64,000 nucleotides of DNA. Source: Ianthella basta (Eukaryota > Porifera > Demospongiae > Verongiida > Ianthellidae). The stretch spans positions 4,804,129 to 4,868,128 of the forward strand of contig OZ025871.1 of NCBI GenBank assembly GCA_964019415.1, written 5' to 3'. A program made the translations under genes and the position numbers. Below are positions 1 to 11,304 of the stretch, one piece after another. Position 1 is the stretch's first letter; the number at the start of each line of letters is the position of its first letter. The notes below the pieces were generated by a model. It did no database searches. It was not told the origin of the DNA and saw only the letters and a list, made by a program, of their open reading frames with translations.

Positions 1-178
1 GTCTAATGAAAGTTACGACTCGAAAGAAATGTACGAAACAAAGGGAAGATTGGCACCAGCTAGCATCGAACCCGGGAAAACTTATGCCCTATTGCGGGGT
101 TTCAGCAGCCCAAGCTAACCAACCAGTTCAGAACAATCCAATTTTCCCTTCCCTGCCCACATTTCTTTCGAATTAGAC
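1..178. repeat. Small inverted-repeat element with tRNA-like B box
   Basis: The right end (159-178) read in reverse complement matches the left end (1-32), except that the left copy carries a 12-base insertion after its first seven bases. This gives terminal inverted repeats of about 20 bp. On the minus strand the interior has GGTTCGATGC, which fits the RNA polymerase III B-box consensus, and a poorer A-box-like stretch. It could be a tRNA-related SINE or a short foldback transposon. No coding potential was seen and the left border is cut by the window edge. Confidence 0.4.
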
Positions 179-329
179 TTGACATGGTTACAAACAACTC
201 GTCTATCTTACATACACATACATAATTATTATATAGTCAAATGTTACCATGTCAAGTAATGCCTTGTTGATCAACCTATAATGTATACTTGGATACTAAC
301 ACTGCTGCCATTGTACAGAGTAATGGTCT

Positions 330-660
330 ATGAATTTTGCTCACAGTAATTATGCAATTCTTTTATGTCCCTTCTCTCCGCACTCTAATGAGTGCATTTC
401 ATTGGACACAAGGAAATGCTGAGGGTTTGCGTAATTTGTGCAGATATGAGTTGAAACATAGAGCCAGTGTTTGCCCCTCTATGTGCAGTGCTGCTTTAGG
501 ATTTCAGTCATTATCATCTTTGATCAACTTTGGCAAATTGGTAGTTCTTATTATGAATCAGCAAAGTTATGCAATTTCAGTGGTGGACCTGAAATCAGAA
601 GTACTGGGACATGATAGCTCCAGAGGTTATCACTCAATTGTCAGCATCCTCTAGTCATGT
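330..660 (+). repeat. Diverged copy of a segment found in the tandem units
   Basis: This stretch shares blocks with 17620-17830, 24790-25020 and 30690-30960. Shared parts include the start around TTATGCAATTCT, a glycine/serine-coding block around GATAGCTCCAGAGGTTATCAC, and flanking text. An open frame runs through it, but no domain is recognisable and the frame is not preserved in all copies. I read it as an old, separated piece of the same duplicated unit. The rest of 179-1448 shows nothing else I can name. Confidence 0.5.
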
Positions 661-1448
661 CTAGCTCATCTTATAACTTCTGCAGAATGCTATTAGTTTG
701 TCTCTGTCCATAGGATTATATATCTGTGGTCTGTCCTCAATAAGTGACTGTAGTATGTTCTTGACAAGCCACCTTTTGTCAATTTATCAGTAGTGGGAAA
801 CCAAAAACATGCTCACGCTGGACTGTATACCAAATAGTAGGAAATATTAGCTTTCCCAAAATTTGGTGGATTTAACATGAAAAGCTATTGTCTGGTTTTA
901 AATTTGGCAGATTCTATGTCCAAAATTCTGATGAAGTCATGGAATTTGACAACGATGGAGGACTATTGATTTTTTGCTTCATGTTGTTACTGTAGCACAC
1001 CTTCTGATCCTTTTGTCAGGGGTCACTCTCACGCTGTGCTTCTTTCCAGCCTACATTCACATCCTCATCATGTACAGGAGTTTGCCCTCACAGTGTGCAC
1101 ATTCGTTCACCTGTTAATTCTCTCCCTATGAGAGAGCACCTTGCTTGAGCTCTGCTAATTTCCTCTGTAGCTAGACACTCATGTCCATATCGAATGCGAA
1201 TGTACTCATTGACTGCACTTTAATGGAATAGCCTACACAACATACTTTGTACACGGACAGAAATATTGGTGAGAAGTTAAATGTGATGGATTTTTCATGA
1301 TCCGCCAAACCATCAAATTAAAACCCCACCAATACTTCCCACTAAATGGTACTTCCTAAAGTCTCAGTCTTAACCATTGGAAACTTCTTTGACACTAATG
1401 AAGTGCCTAATTATTGCTACATGCAACTTTATCTTTCCTTCAATGTAG

Positions 1449-1695
1449 ACACTAAGCCCTGAGCTTCTGAGCAAGATGGCTACAGCATTGGCTCAGAACA
1501 AGACATTGAAAGTGCTGGATCTGTCTAGTGTTCAGCAGCGTAGTTTTCTGTTGGGACCACAGGCTAAAGGAGACCTGACTCAGTATATTGCTTTGAAGCA
1601 GTTTATTGAACATCTCATGCTGGGTGTCTCTCCCAACACCACCCTGGAGAGAGTGGAGCTGGACTTTCCCCCCTGGTTGTCAGGTCAAATCAAGT
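1449..1695 (+). CDS. LRR exon j1 (diverged founder-like cassette)
   Basis: An internal exon of an LRR protein. The acceptor is TGTAG before 1449 and the donor is GTGAGT at 1696. The frame enters in phase 0 and leaves in phase 1. It encodes 82 residues including LLSKMATALAQNKTLKVLDL and a second strand around TTLERVELDF, the ribonuclease-inhibitor-type LRR pattern common in NLR receptors. It is homologous to the exons at 20734, 27957 and 33442 but longer by about 12 residues between the two strands. Its splice phase fits the k exon at 14967, which would imply an intron of about 13 kb filled with transposons. The family assignment is good. Whether it belongs to the same transcript as the tandem units is inferred. 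Confidence 0.72.
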
Positions 1696-2918
1696 GTGAG
1701 TTCTTTGTTACAGTTTTGGTCCCTCTTTTTCTATGCTGATTCAGCAATTAACTTTTGTCAATAGTTTTCAGTTATTTGACTGCTGTGCTGTTGTCCTACT
1801 GATGGCCATGTGCTATTTGCTGCACAGAATGATATTTATATAGTATTCTGCACCTAAGACACATTGAAAGTTGCGAAAATGTGTTAATGCCTAGCTGTGC
1901 ATAGGGTAATGGAACAGCAGCCTTTCCTGACAGGATTGATGTGCCTTTTGCTTGGTATACAACACAGACACGCATGGCATGCAACTAAAGGATTTGTACA
2001 TGTTAGTCTCTTACTTTAGCTGTGCCTCCACCATGTATTGTGATTAATTATTATAAGATGTGGTGACAATCGTGTCCATGTTGTGTGAGTTCAAGTTCCC
2101 TGTATAATTACAACGTATCTACGTATTCCTCATTACGATTAGTGTATAACATAATACAGTTAGTTAATATGCTGTAAAAATGACATTAGTAAGACTGTGA
2201 AGAAATGATGATCACCTTATGTGTGACGGTTATTGAAATTATTAGTACAGTCATGTGTAGCTACGTATATAGAGATTTCCAGTTTGATGTGTAGACTGTC
2301 AGTGAAATGTTCTAGGAATAAGTTCGCAACCATCCGTGATGCTGATTGCATTTCTGATGTGCCTTCTCACTGGTTAGACTGTTAATTGTTTTGATTCCTT
2401 CACTTGAGTGGATATATGATGTAAGCTGTGTTCCAGGCATGCCAGGTAATAGAACTGTTGTATTTGTTCTCTGTTTGGCCATGTTGTTTTATGTTTTTTT
2501 TAGATTGTGTTTGTCGTTAAGTACTATTTATTTGAGCAGTTGCAAGACTAAACATAAACATTGCTAAAACCAGTTATGGATCAACAAGTGAACTGTGTTT
2601 GTCATTGATAGAGTAATAGTCGGCTGGTATTATTCATATGCGCCAGTGCCAGTGCAAAGTGCAGTGATTTTTGCTGTAGTGTTTCACATAGTGGAGACTG
2701 AGGATGCAATAAAGCTAAATTATACTTTGTTTAAATAATGAATTCTAGGATGCAAGTCTTTGAGCTTACCTAATACATTGGCCTACAGCAACATGATTGG
2801 AGAGAAATGTATACACCATGAGAATTACCGAACAGACAGTTGTTTTCTATGATACTTGAATTACATGCTTGATGGCTGAAGTAAGTAAAGTAATGGAAGG
2901 ATGAGTCTAGATGGCCGG
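1696..2918 (+). other. Intronic sequence, nothing recognised
   Basis: AT-rich sequence following the splice donor of exon j1. I see no conserved exon, RNA gene or repeat shared with the rest of the window. Short open frames here lack codon structure or recognisable motifs. Confidence 0.5.
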
Positions 2919-3528
2919 GGCAATGCATAGTCTTGTCCCCAGACCCTTCCGAAGCGCGCACGAGGGCAGGAAGGGTCTGGTGAAAATAGACAGGTTCTCG
3001 TGACCGCTGCCAGAATGTGGGCAGCGCCAATCAGATAACATGGAAAGATAATTATACAATACATAGGCACACATGCGCACTGCCTGGAATAATGTAATAC
3101 AAATAAATGGTGTGACTAACCTATTAGTAACGTGAATGGAGTTGTAATGGAACGCAAAACAGTTGTTAGTTAGTTAGCTGATCACGCATGGCTGGGGACT
3201 CGACCCTCCCCAGCTGCAAGTTCGATGTCGGATTCCATTGTTGGCCTGCTTGGTCGGTGCCTGGCGGAACGCGCACCGCGAAAACATTGGATCGCTGAAC
3301 GAATCAGTGAGAAGTTCAGCCTGCATAGCAGCCATCCCAAGGTCCTGGAGTAGGGCTGCCCCCTCTTTTCTGCCAGGAGGGATGCCATTCTCTTGTAGGT
3401 GATGGTTGCGGCTGGGCCCATGCCACCTGTAGCAGAGAGGACCAGTGGGGTGAAGGACCCATGCTCCACTTCCATGATCCTTTGCTCGTTGCCCGTCTCT
3501 TCTCTCTCTCATTACACCTGTACGTGGC

Positions 3529-3999
3529 GTGGCGGTCAGGGAGGACTTGCAGGAGCTTTGTGCGTGTGGGTTGAACACCCTTACGTCAAAAAATGCACGC
3601 TGCTGCTTGTCCCCCCAGAAGTATTGGGCACTGATGTCTGCACGAGCATCGTCTTCGGTGGTTCTCTATCAGATTGCTAGTAGCGGAATATTGCGCAATT
3701 TACCGCCTCGCAAACGAGTTATATTCGCGAGTACGTATGTAAGCAGATTCGCAGTTGAAGAAGTGAGCACAGCCATCTCCAGAGAAGCTAAAGAGCTTGG
3801 ATTTAGACAGTTGAAGGACAAGCAGTACCAAACAGTGTCAGAGTTCGCTTGCGGCAAAGACGTCTTCTTAACTCTGCCAACAGGCGGTGGAAAATCGCTC
3901 TGCTATGCTCTCCTGCCCGCCGTTTACGATGTTCTACGCCAGCGCGCCAGCCCTACCTCGATTGTCAACGTTGTGAGTCCTCTGCTTCGCACAGAATAG
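3529..3999 (+). pseudogene. RecQ-like superfamily 2 DNA helicase fragment
   Basis: A 156-codon open frame. From about residue 80 it matches the start of a RecQ helicase: GFRQLKDKQ (motif 0), DVFLTLPTGGGKSLCYALLP (motif I, Walker A with GGGKS) and VVSPLL (motif Ia). A TAG stop follows, then QLAIESVREAV in the same frame, where helicases normally continue. The coding sequence then runs into the nested element at 4031 and does not recover the DEAD/DEAH-like motif II. A full RecQ core is about 350-400 residues, so this is a broken N-terminal piece. Codons are CpG-rich compared with the surroundings, as expected for an imported element. A shorter relative lies at 32642-32815 on the minus strand. 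Confidence 0.75.
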
Positions 4000-4030
4000 C
4001 AACTCGCGATCGAAAGCGTCAGAGAAGCCG

Positions 4031-4789
4031 TAGTCTGGCTTGCTAGACCGTCCCGTAAGCGCCCGGTAGGCGCGGAAGGGAAGGGGACGGTCTAGCGGCA
4101 GTATCGATTAAATAACACCTTTTCGACCAATCAGATCCGTTTCCCCGGATTCCCGGATAATGGTATTCATTGACGATTGAAGAAGAGCGAGCAAGCATGT
4201 GTGATATGAGTTCAGAGGCGGATTGTTGCTGCTGTCTTTGTGTTGGCTCCGTAGAACAACTGTACTACTTGATTAAGCGAGGCATGCTAACAGCAACTGG
4301 TGAGGGCTCTCTCGCAGCTCGTAGCATTTAACTGCAGCACCGAAGTCAGAGACAATGGAGCTCTGTGCCTCTGCAAGGCTTGTTACAATGTGGTAATGCG
4401 GCTAAAGAGTACACTACCAACACGGAAGGCAGTGACGAACATTCCTCCATAGTAGTCGCAACAATGCTGCAAGCACTAAAATATGATGGACTTGATGTCC
4501 AGTGACTCGGCAGTAGGCTTATGAACGTATTCTTATGGCTGATGACGCTCTTCAAGGCTTCCTTCTGACGTTTTGTTAGGACCAACATTGACTTGCGCAG
4601 TGCACTCAGAGCAAATGATACATACAGCCCCTTTGAACGACTCCTCCATGATAAGCCGGTACTAGACAGGTGCGAGGTAATAATTGGCACGATAATGCAA
4701 AGGTGTTATTCAATCTATACTGCCTCTAGACCGCCCCTTCCCTTCCACACCTACCGGGCGCTTACGGGACGGTCTAGTGGGCCAGACTA
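4031..4789. mobile_element. Nested non-autonomous foldback element with 9-bp target duplication
   Basis: Termini are TAGTCTGGC at 4031 and GCCAGACTA ending at 4789. They are flanked by GAGAAGCCG at 4022-4030 and again at 4790-4798, a perfect 9-bp duplication. Just inside lie 52-53 bp near-perfect inverted repeats (4043-4095 and 4726-4777). Each of these itself starts CTAGACCG and ends CGGTCTAG, so each arm is palindromic at its own ends. The interior has no convincing gene. It interrupted the RecQ-like fragment, so it is younger than that insertion. It shares the first six bases TAGTCT with its host transposon, suggesting related transposition machinery. Confidence 0.8.
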
Positions 4790-4917
4790 GAGAAGCCGTA
4801 ACTAATCACACGCAGCATTATGTCATCATCCATAATTACATTCCATTGTGCCCAAACTTCCTGCCCACTTTCACCAGACCCTTCCTCCCCCATGGGAAGG
4901 GTCTGGGAACGAGACTA

Positions 4918-6429
4918 GACAATGCAGTGGTAAGTAGTCTAGCTGTTTAACTGTGTGAAAGTAGTTGTACATGGTGTTTCCAGTTGACTCTGTGAGATGG
5001 AGTATTCAAGCTTGTCTGCACAGTGCAAAGTGCCAGAGATGTGATCCTCCCAGTGACAGCTATGTCCGACGGCACAAGCAGACCATCAATATAAATGTGA
5101 AGAGAAATGGACTAAAATTATGTTATGGAATGCTATTGTCCACATGTCAAAAGCATCATTCAAGCAAACATGCATTTTATATCCTTTCTGTAGATAGCAG
5201 TTGGTGAGAGCTTTCATTGCCCCTGAATACAGACTAGTGCAACAGCATGGCTTGAAGCCAACTACAAGTTTTGGGTCACAAAGAGTGAGCAAAAATTATG
5301 CAGAAAGAAAAGACCACCCTGAAACCTTTGCGAAGATGAAATGCTTTAGCGATTTCATCACAATTGGCTGAAACTGATGGATCTTTAAAGTCTTTCAGCT
5401 GAGTAGTAGCATCAGTAAAAGCAATAGGCATGAAACCATTCCTCGGAAGTGAAGTAAATAAACATGAAGGAAATGTATGTACTATGCTATGAGTGTTTGA
5501 TTATTGTCTGAACCTAGTGAGTCAACGCGAAGTTGCTACAGAAAAGATCAGGAGCTCTTGGTTTGTTTCAGGGGAACCGAAACTTGATCAGTTTCCATTG
5601 AGGTGGGAACAGAATCACGATTACCTAGTGACCGTACAGTGTAGTGCTGGCAGCTGTTTTGTACAGTAACTGTTGCTTTAAACTTAGACCAACACAGGTA
5701 TAATCAGGTCTGACTCTCCCTGTTTCTCTAACAAGATTACACCCATATACAGGACAATCTGCTTTCCCTCAGACAAAAGACAGCGCCTGTCTTAACTTCC
5801 AATGATGTAACTGGTAGTGAAGACTCCGTTTTGTCATCAAAAAAGCGGCTTTCAGTATATCATCATGCACCTGTATGTGTCACGGGATACACTAGACTCT
5901 TCATTCAATTGGTAACTATACAGCCTTTCCTCATCAACATTTTGCTCGATGCACTTGGTAGCATGTATGTATGTGGGAAGATGAATAGCTGGCATGTCCA
6001 TGCAATAGTATAATTATAGTCTCGCATGGCATCCTGTTGTGAAGCAGGTGGCTCAATAGGGGGTGATAGCAAGACTAGTGCCAAATAAGGAGGCGCGGCA
6101 AAATGTTGCTGGATGTAGGGATGGTGAAAACGTATTCGAAGTCAGCAAATGTGTTGACATGTTCTGGAGTTTTTTCTGCCAGTTGATTTTGCCATGCCAT
6201 GCAGATTTGTCCTACACCATCCCTACATCTGTCCTTGTTTTTGTGGAAGGCATTTTTACATCCCTTAGACTATGTACAGGAAGCACTTTGCATATTCCTT
6301 TAATGTTAGTATAGAATGACATGCAGGAGTAAAATTGGATGACAGATTAAATTTAATAATTGCTATATACTTATTTGGCTATTGGCAAAGGTAGCCATAG
6401 GTATATAACTAGTAAAGAAGGTAGCTCAG
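4918..6429. other. Intergenic or intronic sequence, nothing recognised
   Basis: No exon, RNA gene or repeat that I can support. Open frames up to about 80 codons lack motifs or any paralogue in this window. Confidence 0.45.
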
Positions 6430-7166
6430 TCGAGTTGAAACTGCATGTATTATATATTTTTGATGCATGTATTAGGATTCAGCAGCAACAGTTGGGTTGG
6501 CAACTTCTATTATAGTCCATTAGATAACAGAATCTTCAAGAAGGTAGCTGAAGTAGTTTGTGGAAGAAAGAAAGTCAGAAAGGAGAAGCGGACCACATGG
6601 TTGAGCAAGGAGGTTAAAGTGGCAGAAAAAAATAAGAAATAGGCATAAGAGGTGGCTACATAAAAGTTAAGACTGTGGAAGCTAAGGAAAGTTACCTGAA
6701 GGCCAAAAGGGCGGCATGTCATGCAGTGAGGAATGCAAAGGTGAGGAATGGAAGAAAATTGGTGAGGCGCTGCAGGGAGATTTCCAACACAATCAGAGGA
6801 GGTTTTGGGTAAAGATAGGAGCTAGGACAAAGGGTAGCAGTGAAATGTGAAAAGTGTGTGACGAAAGTGGACAGGTGCTGTGTGAGGAGGTAGAGGTTAA
6901 TAAAAGGTGGAAAGAGTACTTTGCATCACTGCTGCAGAGTGAAGGAGTCCAACAAAATGAGCACAGAGATGCAAGTGGAGAAGAGTAACAAGTAGAGGGG
7001 AGTAGACGAGAGGATAAGTTTGGAAGAAGTGTACACAAGCATCTGGAAATGAATAATAGGAAAGCACCAGGTGTATGTGGGGTCACTGGAGAAATGCTGA
7101 AGGTAGGTGGAGGGGTAGTAGTAGAGTGGCTGCACAAGATCATGGACCTGGCATGGAGGGGCGGAA

Positions 7167-7853
7167 GTGTTCCAGTGGACTAGCAGAAGGGCTCTGATTG
7201 TCCCAATCCACAAGAAAGGAAGCAGAACTCAATGTGAAATTTACCATGGTATCAGTTTGCTGAGCATACCTGGCAAGGTGTATGCCAGTGTGTTGGAGAG
7301 GAGGATGAGGACAATCACTAAAGGAAAAGTGTTGGAAGAGCAGGGAGCTTTCCGGAGGGGAAGGAGCTGTGTAGACCAGTTGTTTACTCAGCAGTTAGGA
7401 GAAAAGATCAAGATCATTGAAAAGAACAAGAGAATGCTGATGGTTTGCGTGGACTTAGCAAAAGCATACGACAGGGTAGAGAGAGAGTTATTGTGGAGAG
7501 TGCTGAGAGCATATGGAGTGAATGGTGAGCTGATAAGAGCAGTGAGGTCACTATATGATGATGGTAAGGCGTGTGTCAGGGTTCGGGGTCAGAAATTGGA
7601 CTGGTTTAGAGTGGGGCAAGGAGTGAGGCAGGGATGCACTATGTCACCATGGCTATTTAACATCTTTATGGACAAGATAGTGAGAGAGGCAAAGCAGAAG
7701 TTTGAAGGAGGGTTTGAAATGGAAACAGGCAAGATACAGCTCCTTTTGTTTGCCGATGACCTAATGTTAATGGCAGAAAGAGATGAGGGTGCAGAAAGAA
7801 ATCTGAAAGAACTGGATGAAGTGATGAGGAAATGGAGAATAACAAGCAATTAA
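7167..7853 (+). pseudogene. LINE reverse transcriptase domain
   Basis: This 228-codon frame encodes a recognisable RT core. It contains VPIHKKGSRTQC, YHGISLLSIPGKVYASVL, EQGAFRRGRSCVDQLF and MVCVDLAKAYDRVERELLW (first catalytic Asp region), then GVRQGCTMSPWLFNIFMDKI and LLLFADDLMLMAE (FADD catalytic box). These occur in the order of RT motifs 1-5. The upstream part is in another frame and contains stops, and the downstream part continues in a shifted frame from 7832. The product would copy LINE RNA into DNA at the nick site, but this copy is not intact. Confidence 0.9.
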
Positions 7854-8407
7854 TGGTACTGGTGGTGAAGAGAGGAGGAGGCACATGCAACATTACAGTG
7901 AATGGGATGGAGATAGAAAATATGAAGACAATGAAGTACCTGCCAGCCATCCTGAATAAGGAGGGATCATGTGAAGCAGAGGTAGACCAAAGAATAGGTG
8001 CAGCATCCAAAGTAATTGGAGCCATGAGAAAAGAGGTAATTGATCGAAGAGAACTGAGCAAAGCACTTAGAGTGATGCCAACTCTGTTGTATGCATGTGA
8101 GATCTGGACCCTGCTAGAGAGACACAAGAGCAGAATGCAAGCCCTTGAAATGAGATGTCCGAGGAGAGTGGAAGGAGTTACTATCTTGGACAAAGTGAGG
8201 AATGTGGACATTAGATCAAGATTGGGACAGGTGGCATTGGTATTGAGAGTAGAGAAGAAGAAGACAGAGTGGTTAAGTAACATGGAAGAGATGGCAGAAG
8301 ATAGGATGGTAAAGAAGGTGTTTTTTGGAGAATGTGCCAGGAAAGCGACCGAGGGGAAGACCAGGGATAAGATGGGCTGATGATCTGAAAGTAAAATGGA
8401 ACAGTTA
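7832..8407 (+). pseudogene. LINE RT C-terminal region (frameshifted)
   Basis: This region follows the RT core in another frame. It carries MKYLPAILNKEGSCEAEVDQ, corresponding to the YLG-type motif after the RT palm, and LLYACEIWTLLERHKSRMQA, typical of the region after the thumb. A second shift near 8350 moves the tail to a frame reading RGRPGIRWADDLKVKW, a common LINE terminus, which stops at 8407. Two frameshifts and the missing 5' half make this a pseudogene. Confidence 0.85.
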
Positions 8408-8540
8408 ATTATTAAACTGTCTAGTACAGAATGATGTGAACTAGCTATGTTGTGCTTAGAACTGGTAGGCAATACTTCCAGCAACCTCCAGCATTGGAGA
8501 TAAAGCTGTGTACAATAAATTGATCGATTGATTGATTGAA

Positions 8541-9399
8541 ATATTCAAGAATATTGAAGAATTTGTGATATTTTCATATGCTATGCTATGACAGCAGTTG
8601 TGAGCAGTATTCTGTATTTTTATATGTGTAAGAAATAGGATGAAAGGGATTCTAAGGAGTGTGAATAGTTTTAATGTAGACGCTCAACAGTTATAGAGCT
8701 GAATAATGTATGATTTTGTGAGGCCCCAACTCCTGCAAACACTTTGAACATACAATGGAAAGACAAGCCTTGCTAGCTGCATCCTTTGAGTGAGTCACAT
8801 GCTGTTTGTCACCTATATATAGTAGTGCATCCAATGTCTTCTGCCAGTCCTCACTCTCTATACACACAGGTGCTTTTCGTGGTTTCTCTATGTTGCATAT
8901 TAGATGACATGGTGGTATATAATTCAGTGTCTACTACTTTCAGCACATCTTCAAAAAGCTGTGATTGGTTGAAACATTGTCAGCATCGTCAGCATATTGC
9001 ATTGCCACTGTGATTCATACTAGTGAATCATCTGCTGATGGTGTTGTTGGAAACTCGATCTGCCTGCATTTAGTTATTGAAGAACCATATTTATAGTTGT
9101 AGTGAAGGCCACTAGGCTGAAACTAGCCCCTTATGTGACACCCACCATTTACTTGAAAGGCCTGCCCATTAAGTCTTTGACACCTACACTGAAACTGGTG
9201 TTTGACAGCAGTGTGGTAGTAATTTGCATAATGTTTTCACTGTTGTTGCCCGCAGTTTGATTCGAATTCAGATTTAGATTTGTAGTTGGTGTGCCAAAGC
9301 CCTTGCTGAAGTTGGGACAGAGGAAGTGTACGTCTACATCATGCATAATATTGCTGTGGAGCAATGCAGACGCTTTGCAAATATGATGTCTGCACAGCT
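8541..9399. other. No recognisable gene
   Basis: Sequence downstream of the LINE tail. No conserved exon or repeat was seen. Confidence 0.4.
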
Positions 9400-9590
9400 A
9401 CAGCCTTTGAGCCTGACTAGCAGGGCTGTAAGTTTAATTCTGCTTGTGTCTGAATCTTTCCAGTAAGATCATTGACATAATCTTACAAGCTCCATTTTCA
9501 TTATTATGATGGGACGGAGATTTGTCACAGGTCCTTGAGTCTTGTTAGGTTTTTGTAGTGTGACTGGTGTGCCTGCACCGAGGTCACAAG
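9400..9590 (-). pseudogene. Short degraded LINE RT relic
   Basis: On the minus strand, TLQKPNKTQGPVTNLRPIII is followed after a frameshift by KIMSMILLERFRHKQN and ASQAQR. This is the order of RT block 1-2 in many LINEs (proline/asparagine-rich strand, LRPI, then RKILS-like and LERF helix, then SQ). Only about 60 residues survive and the catalytic boxes are absent. Orientation is opposite to the LINE at 6430. Confidence 0.6.
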
Positions 9591-10739
9591 CTGGATGTAT
9601 CACTACAGCAACTCTGAGAATATCTGCTATCCACTGAGCAGTCATGTCATGTATGTCATGTTGGTAGAGATGAAGTTGGATCATTCCAGGAATGTCTTTC
9701 CACTATCATTGTATCTGCACTTGGACTATACACCAGACAATAGTAGGTGTCTGTGCTACAGTGGTTCCCTATCTTAGCATTCATATATATCCCCATTGGC
9801 ACAGTCACATCTCTCTTATGTATTACATTCACGGCTGCCTGCAACTGCTGATAACGTCTTCCTTCAGGTGTGAATCAGACGTATAGTGGGGAGATGTAGG
9901 CCCTTATGGAATAACAACACAGCACTGCCAGTCCCTCCGCTTTGCAACCCATATCTGCACCAGTCTGGCATTTAAGGCAGAACTGGAACAGCCGGTCCCA
10001 GATTTTAAATTGTACAATGTAGATTGGATGGCTTTACAGGAAACAAGGAGGAACGTAGAATCTCACCCTATTAGTACCGCTCTCCGATGCTATGTTGTGC
10101 ACTCTTAACAAACGAATGGGCTTTGTAGATGGGAAGAAGGGAACATCCTTACCTTCGAACATCAGTCGCCACTAGATCATGTCACTGTAACTTCCTTCCA
10201 CTTCAGCAAGTTGGAACTACCTGTCTCACAGTGAGACTGAGATATGATTCATCACCTTCACTTGATAGTTGAAGCGTGCGCAGAATGGCTTGGTAGGGTG
10301 TGAACCTGCCATATTAAGGAGCTATTTTTTCAGTGAATAGGATAGATTGGGTAATAATCTAGGCGTGCGCTGTACATTCCTTAACAGCCATCCTCCTGTA
10401 CTCCACTGTTGATGTCTTTAGTTGTAACCTCAGTGATGCGTATTGAACTGCACTACAACTGCACTTACTGAGGACCTTGTGTGATAACATAGTTCCATTC
10501 ATTTGCCGTTGCTTTCTGCTGGAGATGTTTCAGGAGATGACATATGGTTGTACCGTGATAGGAACAATAGTGTTTAATATCATTCTGAAGTCCATTCTTG
10601 ACTGTGCAATTGTCTACATTGCTCATTAGTCCTTGAAGGACAGGTTAGTGTGGTATTGTTTTAGCTTTCATTTTGGATAGCTGATGGACACAAATGGGTT
10701 GAAATGTGCTAACTGTTACTGGTGCACTGAGAATACTGT
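9591..10739. other. No recognisable gene
   Basis: A stretch without a conserved exon, RNA gene or repeat that I can identify. Confidence 0.4.
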
Positions 10740-10945
10740 TCTGTTGTCCACTCAGAATTACTTGTATTAAAGAGCTACATTGAACTGAACTGTACAGTAA
10801 TGCATTTGTTGCCAGTCATGCATGTGGTTGTATGCTGTTTCTTAATTAAAGTGTCATATCTATTTCTTCTGTAGGTGGTAATGCACAGGAATGCATGACT
10901 AACACATTGCAATCTACCAGCGGCCATGCCTTTATATAGGTTAAA
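10740..10945 (+). pseudogene. Truncated copy of the k1 acceptor region
   Basis: The 130 bases before 10875 match those before exon k1 (14840-14966), including a polypyrimidine tract and TTCTTCTGTAG acceptor. The putative exon starts GGNAQE like k1 (GDNAQE) but then diverges and stops within about 20 codons. I read this as a partial duplication of the k1 exon that lost its body, not a functional exon. Confidence 0.55.
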
Positions 10946-11304
10946 TTTGATCTGACCCATTGGTGGCTGTCGTAGGTTTCATTGTACACAGGCCATACTC
11001 AGTTGCACTGTACACATATCTCACCTGTCACTATGTATAAAATGCATGGGGTGCCCAGCTTACTTGTTCCATTGCCAAATTGGGTAGAGCAACTAATCGA
11101 CTACCAATCCAGGCAGAGAATTAGCCTGCTTTTGATGACCCTGCACATAGAATTGGTTTTTGTGAAATTGTCTGCCAGTGAGTAGCTGACTTGCTGACCT
11201 GTAGAAAACTGCTGATGGGGTAGCAAGCCGTACTGATGCCCTTTTTGACAACGTAACCACACACTGTCCCAAAACCTGCAGCTAATAATGTTTGATTAGA
11301 CATT

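Larger units (their letters stand above)
2928..4917 (+). mobile_element. Terminal-inverted-repeat transposon carrying a RecQ-like helicase fragment
   Basis: The left end begins TAGTCTTGTCCCCAGACCC and the right end reads inverted TAGTCTCGTTCCCAGACCC. The similarity extends about 55 bp, including a second inverted GGAAGGGTCTGG block inside each end. Flanks GGCAATGCA (2919-2927) and GACAATGCA (4918-4926) form a 9-bp target duplication with one mismatch. A 9-bp duplication suggests a Mutator-like mode of insertion, but no transposase remains. The cargo is a RecQ-like helicase N-terminal fragment (3529-3999), and a second element (4031-4789) is nested in it. Without the nested element it is about 1.2 kb, so it is either a deletion derivative or a helicase-only carrier. 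Confidence 0.72.
6430..8540 (+). mobile_element. 5'-truncated non-LTR retrotransposon (LINE)
   Basis: The sequence runs from a degraded pre-RT region (about 6540-7160, with interrupted frames and a KAPGV-like motif near 7055) through the RT domain and a C-terminal region. It has AATAAA at 8514 and ends in a (TTGA)n-like tail at about 8521-8540. No endonuclease is visible, so the 5' end is missing, the usual outcome of target-primed reverse transcription. The short tandem tail and RT style suggest an RTE- or L2-like clade, but I cannot settle that without a tree. Stops and frameshifts show it is dead. Confidence 0.85.

Noticed and set aside
1-178. Functional tRNA gene
   Set aside because: There is a B-box-like motif, but no cloverleaf with paired acceptor and T stems could be drawn.
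3174-3578. Minus-strand frames of 97 and 134 codons in the RecQ transposon
   Set aside because: No domain and no support. They overlap the transposon's 5' region and look like chance frames in GC-rich DNA.
7666-8484. 272-codon minus-strand frame
   Set aside because: Antisense shadow of the LINE RT region; Ser/Leu-rich with no motif, while the plus strand carries the ordered RT boxes.
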